DNA of 64,000 nt, taken from NCBI RefSeq assembly GCF_000647975.1, contig NZ_JFKE01000011.1, positions 1 through 64,000 on the forward strand. Direction: 5' to 3'. The notes under the pieces were generated by a model. The model was not told the DNA's origin. It did no database searches and was given only the letters and a program-made list of their open reading frames with translations. Every line of letters begins with the position of its first letter. Positions within the stretch are counted from its first letter, which is position 1. The stretch is from Actibacterium mucosum KCTC 23349 (GTDB lineage Bacteria > Pseudomonadota > Alphaproteobacteria > Rhodobacterales > Rhodobacteraceae). The position numbers and the translations under genes are program-made. This document shows, in pieces, positions 16,069 to 24,685 of this stretch.

Positions 16069-16824
16069 TCAGTTGGAAAAGGGAACAAAACCAAGTTTTT
16101 CCTCCTGCTTCATGTCCAGTTCTGATGAAAAAAATTCAAAATCTTTCGCGCTTAATTCTTCGGGCGGTGGCGACGACAAAGGAACAGGCCGCCTTAACTG
16201 CCCCATTTTACGTGGCGTCGTTTCGACCTCCAGATCGCGGGGGATCAGTTCAAAACACTCTGCGATACGGCCAATCGACTGCTCGGGGTCCGAGGTAAGC
16301 AGATCCATACGCAAAAAAACGACGTTCGCAGCGCGTGACGACATGCTGAGGAAACCGGCCATCTTGTCATTCCGCAGCCGCAGAAGATTGTCGTAGGGCA
16401 AACCTGTAATAGGATGGCGGTCCCATTGCAGAACCTTTTCGGCCAGCTCAGAATCGTCTTCCAGGTGAAAGGCTCGGGGTGGTGAGATCTGGGCGTCCCA
16501 GCGGGTGCGTATGAAGGACGAAAAATCCTTTGTCATAAGCCGGTACCGCGCATGCCACGGTTTGACATACATGCTTTTGGCCCAGCCCACCGGGTCCCGC
16601 AGCATGACGACAAACAAGGTGTCATCCGCAAAAGCCGGCTTGGTTGGAAACCCGTGTTTCCACCCATAATCCTCCCAGGTGGCCGCCTTAAGCGGAAGGT
16701 TCACGTTAACGCAATGGGCCGCAAAGTTTGTGCCGCTGCACCTCTCGCCAATGACAGCAAAGCGCTTCAGCGGCGTATCGGTCCCGCGCTGCATATGGAT
16801 GCGATCTGACAGCAGCCCTTTCAT
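16069..16824 (-). CDS. P-loop sulfotransferase-like protein
   Basis: 251 residues. Near the N terminus FAVIGERCSGTNF (about 22-34) resembles the 5'-phosphosulfate-binding loop of sulfotransferases, and VVMLRDPVGWAKSMY (about 72-86) resembles the 3'-phosphate-binding strand with its RDP and Ser. The rest is Pro/Glu-rich and unassigned. The start overlaps the CoA-lyase stop as ATGA, so it is the last gene of the TRAP/MaoC/lyase operon, an unexpected partner for a catabolic unit. The family call is moderate; acceptor and donor are unknown. Confidence 0.55.
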   Translation of the reverse strand: MKGLLSDRIHMQRGTDTPLKRFAVIGERCSGTNFAAHCVNVNLPLKAATWEDYGWKHGFPTKPAFADDTLFVVMLRDPVGWAKSMYVKPWHARYRLMTKDFSSFIRTRWDAQISPPRAFHLEDDSELAEKVLQWDRHPITGLPYDNLLRLRNDKMAGFLSMSSRAANVVFLRMDLLTSDPEQSIGRIAECFELIPRDLEVETTPRKMGQLRRPVPLSSPPPEELSAKDFEFFSSELDMKQEEKLGFVPFSN

Positions 16825-17708
16825 ACGTCGCCGATACCTAAACCAAACTTTGCGGCCCGAGCCAATACAGCGCGTGCTTGGGTCAAATGCGGAATATCCA
16901 GCATCTGCCCGTCCAGCCCAACCGTCCCTGTCCCCGGGTTTGCATCAAAGGCGGCAACCACGCGTTGCGCATGGGTGATCGCATCTTTGCTCGGTACGAA
17001 GGCGTCGTTGATTGGGCCAACCTGCGCCGGATGAATTGCCAAGCGGGCCGTAAACCCCTCGGTCGCTGCCGCCTGGCTGTCGGCGCGCAATCCGTCTGTG
17101 TCGCGGAAGTTGGCGTAAAGCGTTTCGACCGGTTCCACGCCCGCCGCGCGCGCCGCCATCAGGCACATCGAACGAACCATGCGGTAGGTAAAGGCCCAAT
17201 TGCCGTCGGCATCGCGATTGGTCGCGGCTCCCAGCGCCGTCGACAGATCTTCTGCCCCCCAAGTCAGGCCCCACAATCGCGGCAGGTCGGCATCGGCATA
17301 GTCGCCCAACCGAAATGGTGCAGCCGCCGTTTCTGTGGCGACTGGCAAAATACGAATTGCACCCTCTGGATCATACGCGTCCAGCATCTTGGACAACTTT
17401 GCGACATCTTCCGGCCCCACGGCCTTGGGTAAAACGATGCCAGATGGAAGGGGGCCTTGCAGAATCGTCTGCAGGTCGCCCTCGGCCATGCCACTGTCCA
17501 GAGGGTTCACACGCACCCAAATCTGGCAAGTGGGGTCAGGGGTCTCGACCAGAAACCGGGCCACTTCGGCCCGTGCTGCGGGTTTATGTTCGGGCGCAAC
17601 TGCGTCCTCAAGGTCAAAGATTACCGCATCCGTGCCCGAGGCAACGGCCTTGGTCATCTTGTCCGGGCTGTCGGCCGGCACAAACAGGAAAGACCGCAAG
17701 GCGCTCAT
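16821..17708 (-). CDS. HpcH/HpaI (CitE-like) CoA-ester lyase
   Basis: 295 residues from the ATG at 17708, overlapping the MaoC stop as ATGA. A TIM-barrel protein of the citrate-lyase beta/malyl-CoA lyase group: [21 protein letters not shown] at the start, FDLEDAV (about 33-39) with the metal-linked acidic pair, VRVNPLDS (about 66-73), [11 protein letters not shown] and [10 protein letters not shown] (about 157-166), and AIHPAQV near 225. Such enzymes cleave or hydrolyse malyl-, citramalyl- or methylmalyl-CoA-type esters. The exact substrate cannot be read. Pairing with a MaoC-like protein suggests hydration followed by cleavage of an acyl-CoA. Confidence 0.85.
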   Translation of the reverse strand: MSALRSFLFVPADSPDKMTKAVASGTDAVIFDLEDAVAPEHKPAARAEVARFLVETPDPTCQIWVRVNPLDSGMAEGDLQTILQGPLPSGIVLPKAVGPEDVAKLSKMLDAYDPEGAIRILPVATETAAAPFRLGDYADADLPRLWGLTWGAEDLSTALGAATNRDADGNWAFTYRMVRSMCLMAARAAGVEPVETLYANFRDTDGLRADSQAAATEGFTARLAIHPAQVGPINDAFVPSKDAITHAQRVVAAFDANPGTGTVGLDGQMLDIPHLTQARAVLARAAKFGLGIGDV

Positions 17709-18217
17709 ACAGGTTTCTTCCGTTGCAAACCCGAACGCTTGCACACCGCCACCAGCTCGTCCTTTTGGTTGAACGCGCGATGCTCAAAGGTAACGATCCC
17801 CTGATCGGGGCGCGACCTGCTTTCACGCAGGGCGATCACCTCGGTCTCGACCCGCAACGTGTCGCCGTGAAACACCGGCTTCGGGAACCGCACCTCGTCC
17901 CAGCCCAGATTGGCCACGGCTGTGCCCAGCGTCGTCTCTGCCACCGAGATGCCCACCATCAGCGAAAGGGTGAAGCACGAGTTTACAATACGGGTGCCGA
18001 ACTCGGTATGTTCGCGACAGTATTCCTCGTCCAAATGCAGTTGGGCGGGGTTGTGAGTCATTGTGGTGAACAAGACATTGTCGGTCTCGGTCACTGTGCG
18101 GCGGATCGGGTGGTCGAACGTGTCGCCCACTTGCAATTCATCAAACCACTTGCCTGCCACGTTATGCCCTCCCCCGAGTGTTGCGCCCTGTTTTGCAAAC
18201 CGTTTGAAGGAAGGCAA
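17705..18217 (-). CDS. MaoC-like hot-dog dehydratase/hydratase-family protein
   Basis: 170 residues. A single hot-dog domain beginning [14 protein letters not shown] (21-34). The segment usually holding the hydratase Asp-His pair reads [15 protein letters not shown] (52-66): His61 is present, but the Gly-Asp expected before the Asn-Pro is replaced by Thr-His. Either the family uses another residue or the activity is changed. A conserved [12 protein letters not shown] helix follows. The stop overlaps the lyase start and the start lies 6 bp after the stress-protein stop. Hydration of an enoyl-CoA intermediate is the likely job, inferred from context. Confidence 0.78.
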   Translation of the reverse strand: MPSFKRFAKQGATLGGGHNVAGKWFDELQVGDTFDHPIRRTVTETDNVLFTTMTHNPAQLHLDEEYCREHTEFGTRIVNSCFTLSLMVGISVAETTLGTAVANLGWDEVRFPKPVFHGDTLRVETEVIALRESRSRPDQGIVTFEHRAFNQKDELVAVCKRSGLQRKKPV

Positions 18218-18223
18218 GGCTGG

Positions 18224-18658
18224 TTAGTCGCGCACCACCAAGACAGAGCAGGTTGAATGCCGCACAACCCGCGCCGCATTGGGACCCAGGAGGTAATCCT
18301 TGAAGTCCGGCTTGTGTGCGCCGATCACAATCATCCCCGCCCCGTCAGCCGACGCTGTCTTCAGGATTTCTTCATATGCCGTACCCGTGGCAACAACATG
18401 CCGGATCCCGGCATTCACATCGGCCCCCAACGCTTTTTCGCAGATCGCGTTCAATTCCTCCTTGGCGTGTTCGATTGCTTGCTTGTGGTGCCCTTCGTTG
18501 AAGAAACTGCCCACAACAGACATACCGAAATCAGGGACAACAGTGATCACGTCCAGTTGCGCGTTCATCAACGATGCTTGCTGACCGGCGGCCTGCAAGA
18601 CGTTGATGTCGCGATTGGCGTTGCTGATATCAACAGCACATAGAACGGCACGGGTCAT
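18224..18658 (-). CDS. Universal stress protein, TRAP-associated (UspA/TeaD-like)
   Basis: 144 residues. A Rossmann-like UspA fold: AVLCAVDISNANRD at the start (nucleotide-contacting Asp), VITVVPDFG, a central VATGTAYEEILKTA and the C-terminal MIVIGAHKPDFKDYLLGPNAARVVRHS with a variant ATP-binding loop. Stand-alone Usp proteins of this type accompany TRAP transporters; in Halomonas, TeaD regulates TeaABC. Its start overlaps the permease stop as ATGA, so stoichiometric coupling to the transporter is likely. It may sense ATP to tune uptake. Confidence 0.88.
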   Translation of the reverse strand: MTRAVLCAVDISNANRDINVLQAAGQQASLMNAQLDVITVVPDFGMSVVGSFFNEGHHKQAIEHAKEELNAICEKALGADVNAGIRHVVATGTAYEEILKTASADGAGMIVIGAHKPDFKDYLLGPNAARVVRHSTCSVLVVRD

Positions 18659-21267
18659 GCGGTGGCTCCTTCTTCACGGGTCCCTTTGGCGCGTTGCGAT
18701 TGCAAAAAGGCGACAAGGCCCAACAACAGCAGCGCGGGAACAAAGATGATCTCTTTGGGCATCTGATCCGCCGGTGCGCTGACCGATTTCAGCACCACCG
18801 GGTCGTCGCCATAGAAATCAAAGCTTTGCATTGTTTCGGCGAAGGGCGAGCCAAAAAGTGGTTCTTCCAGCTTGATCACCCCGTCCTCAGGCGACAATAG
18901 CAGCCCGGTCGCTTCCAACCGCCCGGCGCTTTCGCCGGTGACCGGCAGAACCAAGGTGGTGTCCTTGACCTCGAACGTATCAAAGTCCGGTCCTGACACG
19001 ACCAACCGCAGCTCGCCCCCTTCGGAGGCCTCTGCCAGCGCGGTTTCGAACTGTGCCGGATCGATCGAGGTAAACGGTGGCTGGATCCGGTTAATGAAGA
19101 AATCAGGTCGGAACAGCGCAAACGCGATCAGGACCAACGCAACACTCTCATAGATACGCGAGCGTGTCAGGAACCAACCCATTGTACCTGCCGTGAACAC
19201 AAGAATTGCAATGGTTGCCGTTATGGCGACCAAAATCGCTTGGAACCCTGTAACATCAATCAACAGCAGATCGGTGTTGAAGATGAACACAAACGGCAAG
19301 GCCACCGTGCGCAGGCTATAGAAAAACGCCGTGAACCCGGTGCGGATCGCGTCGCCGCCCGACACCGCGGCGGCGGCGAAACTGGCCAGCCCCACCGGTG
19401 GTGTGACATCGGCCATGATACCGAAATAGAACACGAACAGGTGCACCGCGATCAGCGGAACGATCAGGCCGCTATTGGCGCCCAGCTCGACCACCACACC
19501 CGCCATCAGCGAACTGACGACGATATAGTTGGCCGTGGTGGGCAAACCCATGCCCAGCACCAGCGACAGCAGGGCGACCATGATCAGCATCAGCACCAGA
19601 TTACCGCCGGACAGGAACTCCACCAGATCGGCCATCACCTGACCCACGCCGGTCAGGGTCACGGTGCCCACGATCACGCCCGCGGTGGCCGTGGCCAGAC
19701 CGATGCCGATCATGTTGCGCGCGCCGTCGATCAACCCGTTGATCAGGTCCCCCACGCCCGCCACAAAGGCATTGGCCGTGTCATTGGTGCCGCGAAAGAT
19801 CGATTTCAGCGGCCGCTGTGTCAGCAGGATCGCAAACAGCAGCGCCGTGGCCCAGAAGGCCGACAGACCCGGCGATTTCTGTTCGATCATCAGGAAATAG
19901 ACCAACACGATGATCGGCAGCAGGTAATAAAGGCCCGACTTATAGATCTTGGCGATCTCGGGCAGCTCCACCTGCTTGGCGTTCGGGTCATCGGGCACCA
20001 GGTCGTCGGTCTGCGCGGCCATCCAGACCAGCGCGACATAGGCCAGGAACACCAGGGCGGCCAGAACCCAACCCGCGCCTTCCGGAACCAGGGCCACGAT
20101 GCCGCGCACCGGGTATTGCACCCCGTAACACAGCGCCGCGAACCCGGCGAAGAAGATCGTCATGCCGCCCACGGTTTTACCCATGCTGACCACCTTGTTG
20201 CCAAGGGTTGGCATGTTGCGCTTCACCGCCTCCAGATGCACGATGTAAACCAGCGCGATATAGCTGATCGCGGCGGGCAGGAAGGCGTGGGTGACAACCT
20301 CGAAATACGAGATGCCCACATATTCCACCATCAGGAACGCCGCGGCGCCCATTACGGGGGGCATGATCTGTCCGTTGACCGAACTGGCCACCTCAACCGC
20401 GCCGGCCTGCTCGCTGGAGAACCCCACGCGTTTCATCAGGGGGATGGTAAAGGTGCCGGTGGTCACGACGTTGGCAATCGACGAGCCCGAGATCAGGCCG
20501 GTCGCGGCCGAGCCGACAACCGCCGCCTTGGCCGGCCCACCGCGCAGGTGGCCCAGCGCGCCAAACGCCATCTTGATAAAGTAATTGCCAGCGCCCGCCT
20601 TATCCAGCATGGCGCCGAACAGCACGAACAGGAACACAAACTTGGTCGACACGCCCAGCGCGATGCCAAACACACCCTCGGACGTGATCCACATGTGGCT
20701 CATTGCCTTTTTCAGGCTGGCACCTTTCCAGCGGATAACCTCTGGCACGTATTCGGACGAGCCGAAGAAGACATAAAGAAGGAAGATCGAGGCGATGATC
20801 GCCATAGCCGGGCCCAGCGCGCGCCGCGCGGCCTCGAACAACAGGATCAGACCGGCCAGCGCGAACCATTTGTCGGTATCGTCAGCCAGGCCGCCGGAAT
20901 TCACGATCTTGTCGTAGACAAAGTAGCCATAAAGCGCGATGCCCGCGCCGACAAAGGCCATGATCCAATCCTGCACAGGGATATACCCGCGTGGGCTGGA
21001 TTTCAGCGCCGGATAGGCACAAAAACCAAGGAAGATGGCAAAGGCCAGGTGGATCTGGCGCGAGTTATTGATCAGATCGCCCGGCAGCAGCACGTTCGAC
21101 AAGGGCGAGGCAAGCACCACCTGAAACAGCGACCACACAACGGCAACAATAGCCAGCGCGGTTCCTACGGGACCAGCAGGGTTGCGCGCACCCGCGTCGG
21201 ACGCGGCGACAAGCTCCTGCAGTTCTTCTTCACTTAACCCGGAATTGCCCGGAACCTGGTCGGCCAT
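18655..21267 (-). CDS. TRAP transporter permease, fused 4TM/12TM subunits with C-terminal extension
   Basis: 870 residues. An N-terminal four-helix small-subunit part (about 35-180) is fused to the twelve-helix DctM-like domain, seen from segments such as GAGNYFIKMAFGALGHLRGG and GLISGSSIANVVTTGTFTIPLMK (about 225-270). This fused type pairs with TAXI binding proteins and is driven by an ion gradient. After the last core helices lies a polar, probably periplasmic domain of about 120 residues followed by one more helix (DUF3394-like layout) and a basic tail. It is separated from the TAXI gene by 112 bp holding two hairpins. Confidence 0.92.
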   Translation of the reverse strand: MADQVPGNSGLSEEELQELVAASDAGARNPAGPVGTALAIVAVVWSLFQVVLASPLSNVLLPGDLINNSRQIHLAFAIFLGFCAYPALKSSPRGYIPVQDWIMAFVGAGIALYGYFVYDKIVNSGGLADDTDKWFALAGLILLFEAARRALGPAMAIIASIFLLYVFFGSSEYVPEVIRWKGASLKKAMSHMWITSEGVFGIALGVSTKFVFLFVLFGAMLDKAGAGNYFIKMAFGALGHLRGGPAKAAVVGSAATGLISGSSIANVVTTGTFTIPLMKRVGFSSEQAGAVEVASSVNGQIMPPVMGAAAFLMVEYVGISYFEVVTHAFLPAAISYIALVYIVHLEAVKRNMPTLGNKVVSMGKTVGGMTIFFAGFAALCYGVQYPVRGIVALVPEGAGWVLAALVFLAYVALVWMAAQTDDLVPDDPNAKQVELPEIAKIYKSGLYYLLPIIVLVYFLMIEQKSPGLSAFWATALLFAILLTQRPLKSIFRGTNDTANAFVAGVGDLINGLIDGARNMIGIGLATATAGVIVGTVTLTGVGQVMADLVEFLSGGNLVLMLIMVALLSLVLGMGLPTTANYIVVSSLMAGVVVELGANSGLIVPLIAVHLFVFYFGIMADVTPPVGLASFAAAAVSGGDAIRTGFTAFFYSLRTVALPFVFIFNTDLLLIDVTGFQAILVAITATIAILVFTAGTMGWFLTRSRIYESVALVLIAFALFRPDFFINRIQPPFTSIDPAQFETALAEASEGGELRLVVSGPDFDTFEVKDTTLVLPVTGESAGRLEATGLLLSPEDGVIKLEEPLFGSPFAETMQSFDFYGDDPVVLKSVSAPADQMPKEIIFVPALLLLGLVAFLQSQRAKGTREEGATA

Positions 21268-21314
21268 TGTAAATCACCCCTGTTGTCCGCGATTTTATCT
21301 TGCGGTTTTTTGTT

Positions 21315-21361
21315 GCGCCTTTTGGCGCTAAAGGGGGTGCGCAAACTGTGCTGCGCACCCC
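21315..21361 (-). terminator. Two hairpins between TAXI binding-protein and permease genes (attenuator)
   Basis: A perfect 10-bp stem (GGGGTGCGCA at 21334-21343 with TGCGCACCCC at 21352-21361) is followed on the transcribed minus strand by a second stem GCGCC-4-nt-GGCGC (21315-21328). U-runs after them are weak, so partial termination or mRNA stabilisation is more likely than a full stop. This would let the binding protein be made in excess over the permease. Confidence 0.55.
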
Positions 21362-21379
21362 AAGTTTGTGAGTGGTGGC

Positions 21380-22351
21380 TTAGTTGATCCAGCCTTTTTC
21401 TTTGTAATACTTGGCCGCACCAGGGTGCAGCGGGGCCGACAGACCATCCGCGATCATTTCTTCAGCCTTCAGGTTAGCAAAGGCCGGGTGCAGTTTTTTG
21501 AAGTCATCGAAGTTTTCAAAGACCGAGCTGACAACGGCATAAACAGCCTCGTCCGATACGTCGGCCGAAGTGACAAATGTTGCGCCCACACCAAAGGTGG
21601 TGGTGTCGCCGTCCGACCCGCGATACATGCCGCCCGGAATGGTGGCGGTACGATAGAACGAGTTGTCGTCAACCAGCCCTGTCACTGCGTCACCTGTCAC
21701 GTTCACCAGAACCGAGTCGCAGGCCGTGGTGGCCTCTTGGATCGAGCCCGAAGGGTGGCCAACGGTATAGACCATAGCGTCGATCTGGTTGTCGCACAGT
21801 GCCGCCGACTGCTCGGCCGCCTTCAGCTCGGTTGCAAGGGCGAAGTCATCGGTCGACCAACCCATGGCTTCCAGCAGCACTTCCATGGTGCCGCGCTGAC
21901 CCGAACCCGGGTTGCCGATGTTCACCCGCTTACCTTTCAGATCGTCAAAGGACGAAATGCCCGCATCAGCACGCGCAACAACGGTGAAGGGCTCCGGGTG
22001 TACCGAGAACACGGCACGCAGACCTTCGAATGCACCGGCCTCTTCAAAGCGCGAGCTGCCGTTATAGGCGTGGTACTGCCAGTCCGACTGCGCCACACCA
22101 AATTCCAGCTCGCCTTCGCGGATGGTGTTGATGTTGTAGACCGAGCCACCGGTGGATTCGACCGAGCAGCGAATGCCGTGCTCTTTGCGGCCCTTGTTGA
22201 CCAGACGGCAGATCGCGCCGCCCGTGGGGTAATACACCCCGGTCACACCACCGGTGCCGATGGTGATGAACTCTTCGGCCATGGCAACCGGCGCCATCAA
22301 GGCAGCGGCGGCAGCACCGACAACGGTCAGTTTAAATTTCGCAAGCATCAT
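21380..22351 (-). CDS. TAXI-family TRAP transporter solute-binding protein
   Basis: 323 residues with a signal peptide (about 1-25, ending PVAMA). The mature start [26 protein letters not shown] is the TAXI hallmark, followed by [30 protein letters not shown], and a Cys pair in the second half. It delivers a substrate to the fused permease in the next gene. TAXI ligands described include glutamate, other amino acids and organic acids; none can be chosen here. It lies 27 bp after the rpiR-type regulator. Confidence 0.92.
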   Translation of the reverse strand: MMLAKFKLTVVGAAAAALMAPVAMAEEFITIGTGGVTGVYYPTGGAICRLVNKGRKEHGIRCSVESTGGSVYNINTIREGELEFGVAQSDWQYHAYNGSSRFEEAGAFEGLRAVFSVHPEPFTVVARADAGISSFDDLKGKRVNIGNPGSGQRGTMEVLLEAMGWSTDDFALATELKAAEQSAALCDNQIDAMVYTVGHPSGSIQEATTACDSVLVNVTGDAVTGLVDDNSFYRTATIPGGMYRGSDGDTTTFGVGATFVTSADVSDEAVYAVVSSVFENFDDFKKLHPAFANLKAEEMIADGLSAPLHPGAAKYYKEKGWIN

Positions 22352-22378
22352 GTTCTCCCTGTTCTGCTTACTGGTGTT

Positions 22379-23251
22379 TTAGCCATCCCAAACTTCGTTG
22401 AGTTGGCGGTGGCTTTGTTCGACAGCGGCAATTCGGTCGCTGCCATCCGGGCCAAGACGGCCCACTAGAATGCCGATCATCGCTTCCATCAGGAACATTG
22501 TGCCCACATAGGAGGAATAGAAATGCGGGCTGTTGGTCGGCACGATGAACCCGGCCGACGCATAGCGCAGCGCCGGGCAGGCATGGGTATCGGTGATCAC
22601 CACCACATAGGCGCCCTTTTCCCGGGCCAGCCGTGCGGCATTGATCGATTTGGGGGCAAAGGGCGGCTTTGTGACAATCAATATGCCATCGCCCGGCTGA
22701 AGTGCTGTGAGGGCACTGCCCAGCGAAGCCCCCGCGCGCCCGGCCAAAGTCCAGTTCGGCTGACAGAAATCAGCCATATAGGACAGGTATTCGACAACGC
22801 CCGTCGACCCCAGCGCGCCGAACAAGAGGACCTTGCGTGCCTTAAGCAACGCGTCGACCGCTTGCTCCAAGGCATTTTGATCGATATCGCGCGCCAGATC
22901 GCGAAGGTTGTTTTGACACGCCGCAAGATGAGCCTCGAAGAAACCGGCATTGCCGGCTCGATGATCGTGCCGCAGACGCTCTGCCCTCGTGGCGAAACTG
23001 TCCTCACGCCGGCTTATCTTACGACGCATCACCTCACGCAGGTCTTCGAAACTGTCGTATTCCAGCGCGCGAGCAAGGCGGGAATAGGTGGCGGGAGCCA
23101 GGCCACTTTCGGTGGCAACGGCGCGCAGACTGCGCGTGGCGACCTCCAGAGGGTTGGCGGCAACATAGTCCCCCGCCTGCCGCAGCTTTTCGCTCAGCAC
23201 CTCGTATTTTTTTGAAAGCCGCTGTTCGTAAGACCCGCTCAAAAACTTCAC
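22379..23251 (-). CDS. MurR/RpiR-family transcriptional regulator
   Basis: 290 residues. The N-terminal helix-turn-helix (about 35-80, with TRSLRAVATESGLAPATYSRLARALEYDSFEDLRE) precedes a SIS domain (about 120-265) with KVLLFGALGSTGVVEYLSYM and GDGILIVTKPPFAPKSINAARLAREKGAYVVVITD, the phospho-sugar-type isomerase fold used for ligand sensing. Several roseobacter members control non-sugar catabolism. It heads the minus-strand transport/MaoC/lyase operon and diverges from the aminotransferase. A pair of 15-bp repeats in the 101-bp intergenic region is the probable binding site for both promoters. Confidence 0.88.
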   Translation of the reverse strand: MKFLSGSYEQRLSKKYEVLSEKLRQAGDYVAANPLEVATRSLRAVATESGLAPATYSRLARALEYDSFEDLREVMRRKISRREDSFATRAERLRHDHRAGNAGFFEAHLAACQNNLRDLARDIDQNALEQAVDALLKARKVLLFGALGSTGVVEYLSYMADFCQPNWTLAGRAGASLGSALTALQPGDGILIVTKPPFAPKSINAARLAREKGAYVVVITDTHACPALRYASAGFIVPTNSPHFYSSYVGTMFLMEAMIGILVGRLGPDGSDRIAAVEQSHRQLNEVWDG

Positions 23252-23278
23252 CCAAGCGTTATCAATTTGTCGACCGTT

Positions 23279-23324
23279 TCATGTGTTTCAATTATTGTCA
23301 ACATTCGATTCATATGTTTCAATT
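23279..23324. promoter_or_regulatory. 15-bp direct repeats in the divergent promoter (candidate RpiR operator)
   Basis: TCATGTGTTTCAATT (23279-23293) and TCATATGTTTCAATT (23310-23324) differ at one base and are offset by 31 bp, close to three helical turns. They lie between the divergent starts of the RpiR-type regulator and the aminotransferase. Binding by the regulator is inference. Confidence 0.5.
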
Positions 23325-23352
23325 CCGACCAGCACGTTCTGGGGAACTCGCG

Positions 23353-24678
23353 ATGAGCCATATTTTTCCACGCCACACCAAGGTGGCGCCGCCGAAAGCC
23401 ATGCGTGGTGAAGGCGCGTATTTGTTTGATGAAACGGGCAAGGCCTATTTGGATGGGTCTGGCGGGGCCGCGGTATCGTGCTTGGGCCACTCTGATCCCG
23501 ATGTTTTGGCGGCGATACATGCGCAGATCGACACCCTGCCATTTGCGCATACGGGGTTCTTCACTTCGGATGCAGCCGAAGAGCTCGCCGACCGCCTTGT
23601 TCAAAACGCACCCGATGGGTTGGATCGGGTTTACCTTGTTTCAGGTGGGTCCGAAGCCGTGGAGGCCGCGCTGAAACTCGCGCGGCAATACATGCTGGAA
23701 ACCGACCAGCCGGAACGGCATCGGTTTATCGCGCGTCGGCAAAGCTATCACGGCAACACGCTGGGGGCGCTGGCCACCGGGGGCAACCAGTGGCGTCGCG
23801 CACCGTTCGAACCACTGATGGTGGAAACCAGCCATATCGACCCCTGTTATGCCTATCGCTTGCAGACCGGTGGCGAAACGAACGAAGCATACGGTCGGCG
23901 CGCCGCGGACGCATTGGAGGCCGAGATTCTGCGCCTAGGCCCCGAGACCGTGATCGGCTTCGTTGCCGAACCGGTTGTGGGCGCCACAGCAGGGGCCGTC
24001 CCGCCTGCGCCCGGATATTTCAAACGCATTCGCGAAATCTGCGACAAGTACGGTGTTCTGCTGATCCTGGACGAAGTCATGTGCGGGATGGGCCGCACGG
24101 GCACCTTTTTTGCCTGCGAACAGGACGGCATTTCCCCGGACATCGTGACCATCGCGAAAGGGTTGGGCGCAGGTTACCAGCCTATTGGTGCTATGATGTG
24201 CACACAGCGTATCTACGCCGCGATAGAGAATGGCAGTGGGTTTTTCCAACACGGCCACACCTATATGGGCCACCCAACCGCGTGCGCGGCAGCGAATGTT
24301 GTGGTGTCAAAGCTAACCGATGGCGGCCTGACCCAGCGGGCTGCTCAAACCGGTGACGACTTGCGGGCAGCGTTGCTGGACCGGTTTGGGCAACATCCCA
24401 ATGTCGGCGACATCCGTGGCCGCGGTTTGTTTCTGGGACTGGAACTTGTCGCCAACCGCGACACCAAGGTTCCGTTTGAACCGTCACTGAAGCTGAGCGC
24501 CAGAATCAAGCGTGCGGCCTTCGAGGCCGGTCTGATCTGTTATCCGATGGGCGGCACCATCGACGGTCAGCGTGGCGACCATGTGCTTTTAGCGCCGCCA
24601 TTCATACTGACGCAGGACCAAATCGCCGAGTTGGTCGACAAGCTCGACACCGCGATGGCGAAATCCCTGACTGCTTGA
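23353..24678 (+). CDS. Class III PLP-dependent aminotransferase
   Basis: 441 residues from the ATG at 23353 (MSHIFPRHTK). Frame sequence upstream falls in the promoter region and is not family-like. Class III (omega-type) aminotransferase: GGAAVSCLGHSDPD near 38-50, SGGSEAVEAALKLARQY (97-113), SYHGNTLGALATGG (131-144), the LILDEVMCGMGRTG strand with the PLP-contacting Asp240, and the Schiff-base Lys269 in TIAKGLGAGYQPIG. It moves an amino group from an omega- or beta-type amine to a keto acid. The BKACE gene starts 7 bp downstream, suggesting the keto product is passed to it. Confidence 0.9.
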   Translation: MSHIFPRHTKVAPPKAMRGEGAYLFDETGKAYLDGSGGAAVSCLGHSDPDVLAAIHAQIDTLPFAHTGFFTSDAAEELADRLVQNAPDGLDRVYLVSGGSEAVEAALKLARQYMLETDQPERHRFIARRQSYHGNTLGALATGGNQWRRAPFEPLMVETSHIDPCYAYRLQTGGETNEAYGRRAADALEAEILRLGPETVIGFVAEPVVGATAGAVPPAPGYFKRIREICDKYGVLLILDEVMCGMGRTGTFFACEQDGISPDIVTIAKGLGAGYQPIGAMMCTQRIYAAIENGSGFFQHGHTYMGHPTACAAANVVVSKLTDGGLTQRAAQTGDDLRAALLDRFGQHPNVGDIRGRGLFLGLELVANRDTKVPFEPSLKLSARIKRAAFEAGLICYPMGGTIDGQRGDHVLLAPPFILTQDQIAELVDKLDTAMAKSLTA

Positions 24679-24685
24679 GAACCCC

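Noticed and set aside
19240-21237. Long plus-strand open frame opposite the TRAP permease gene
   Set aside because: It is an antisense shadow of a GC-rich gene: low-complexity His/Gln/Arg-rich translation with no family pattern, while the other strand encodes an evident TRAP permease.
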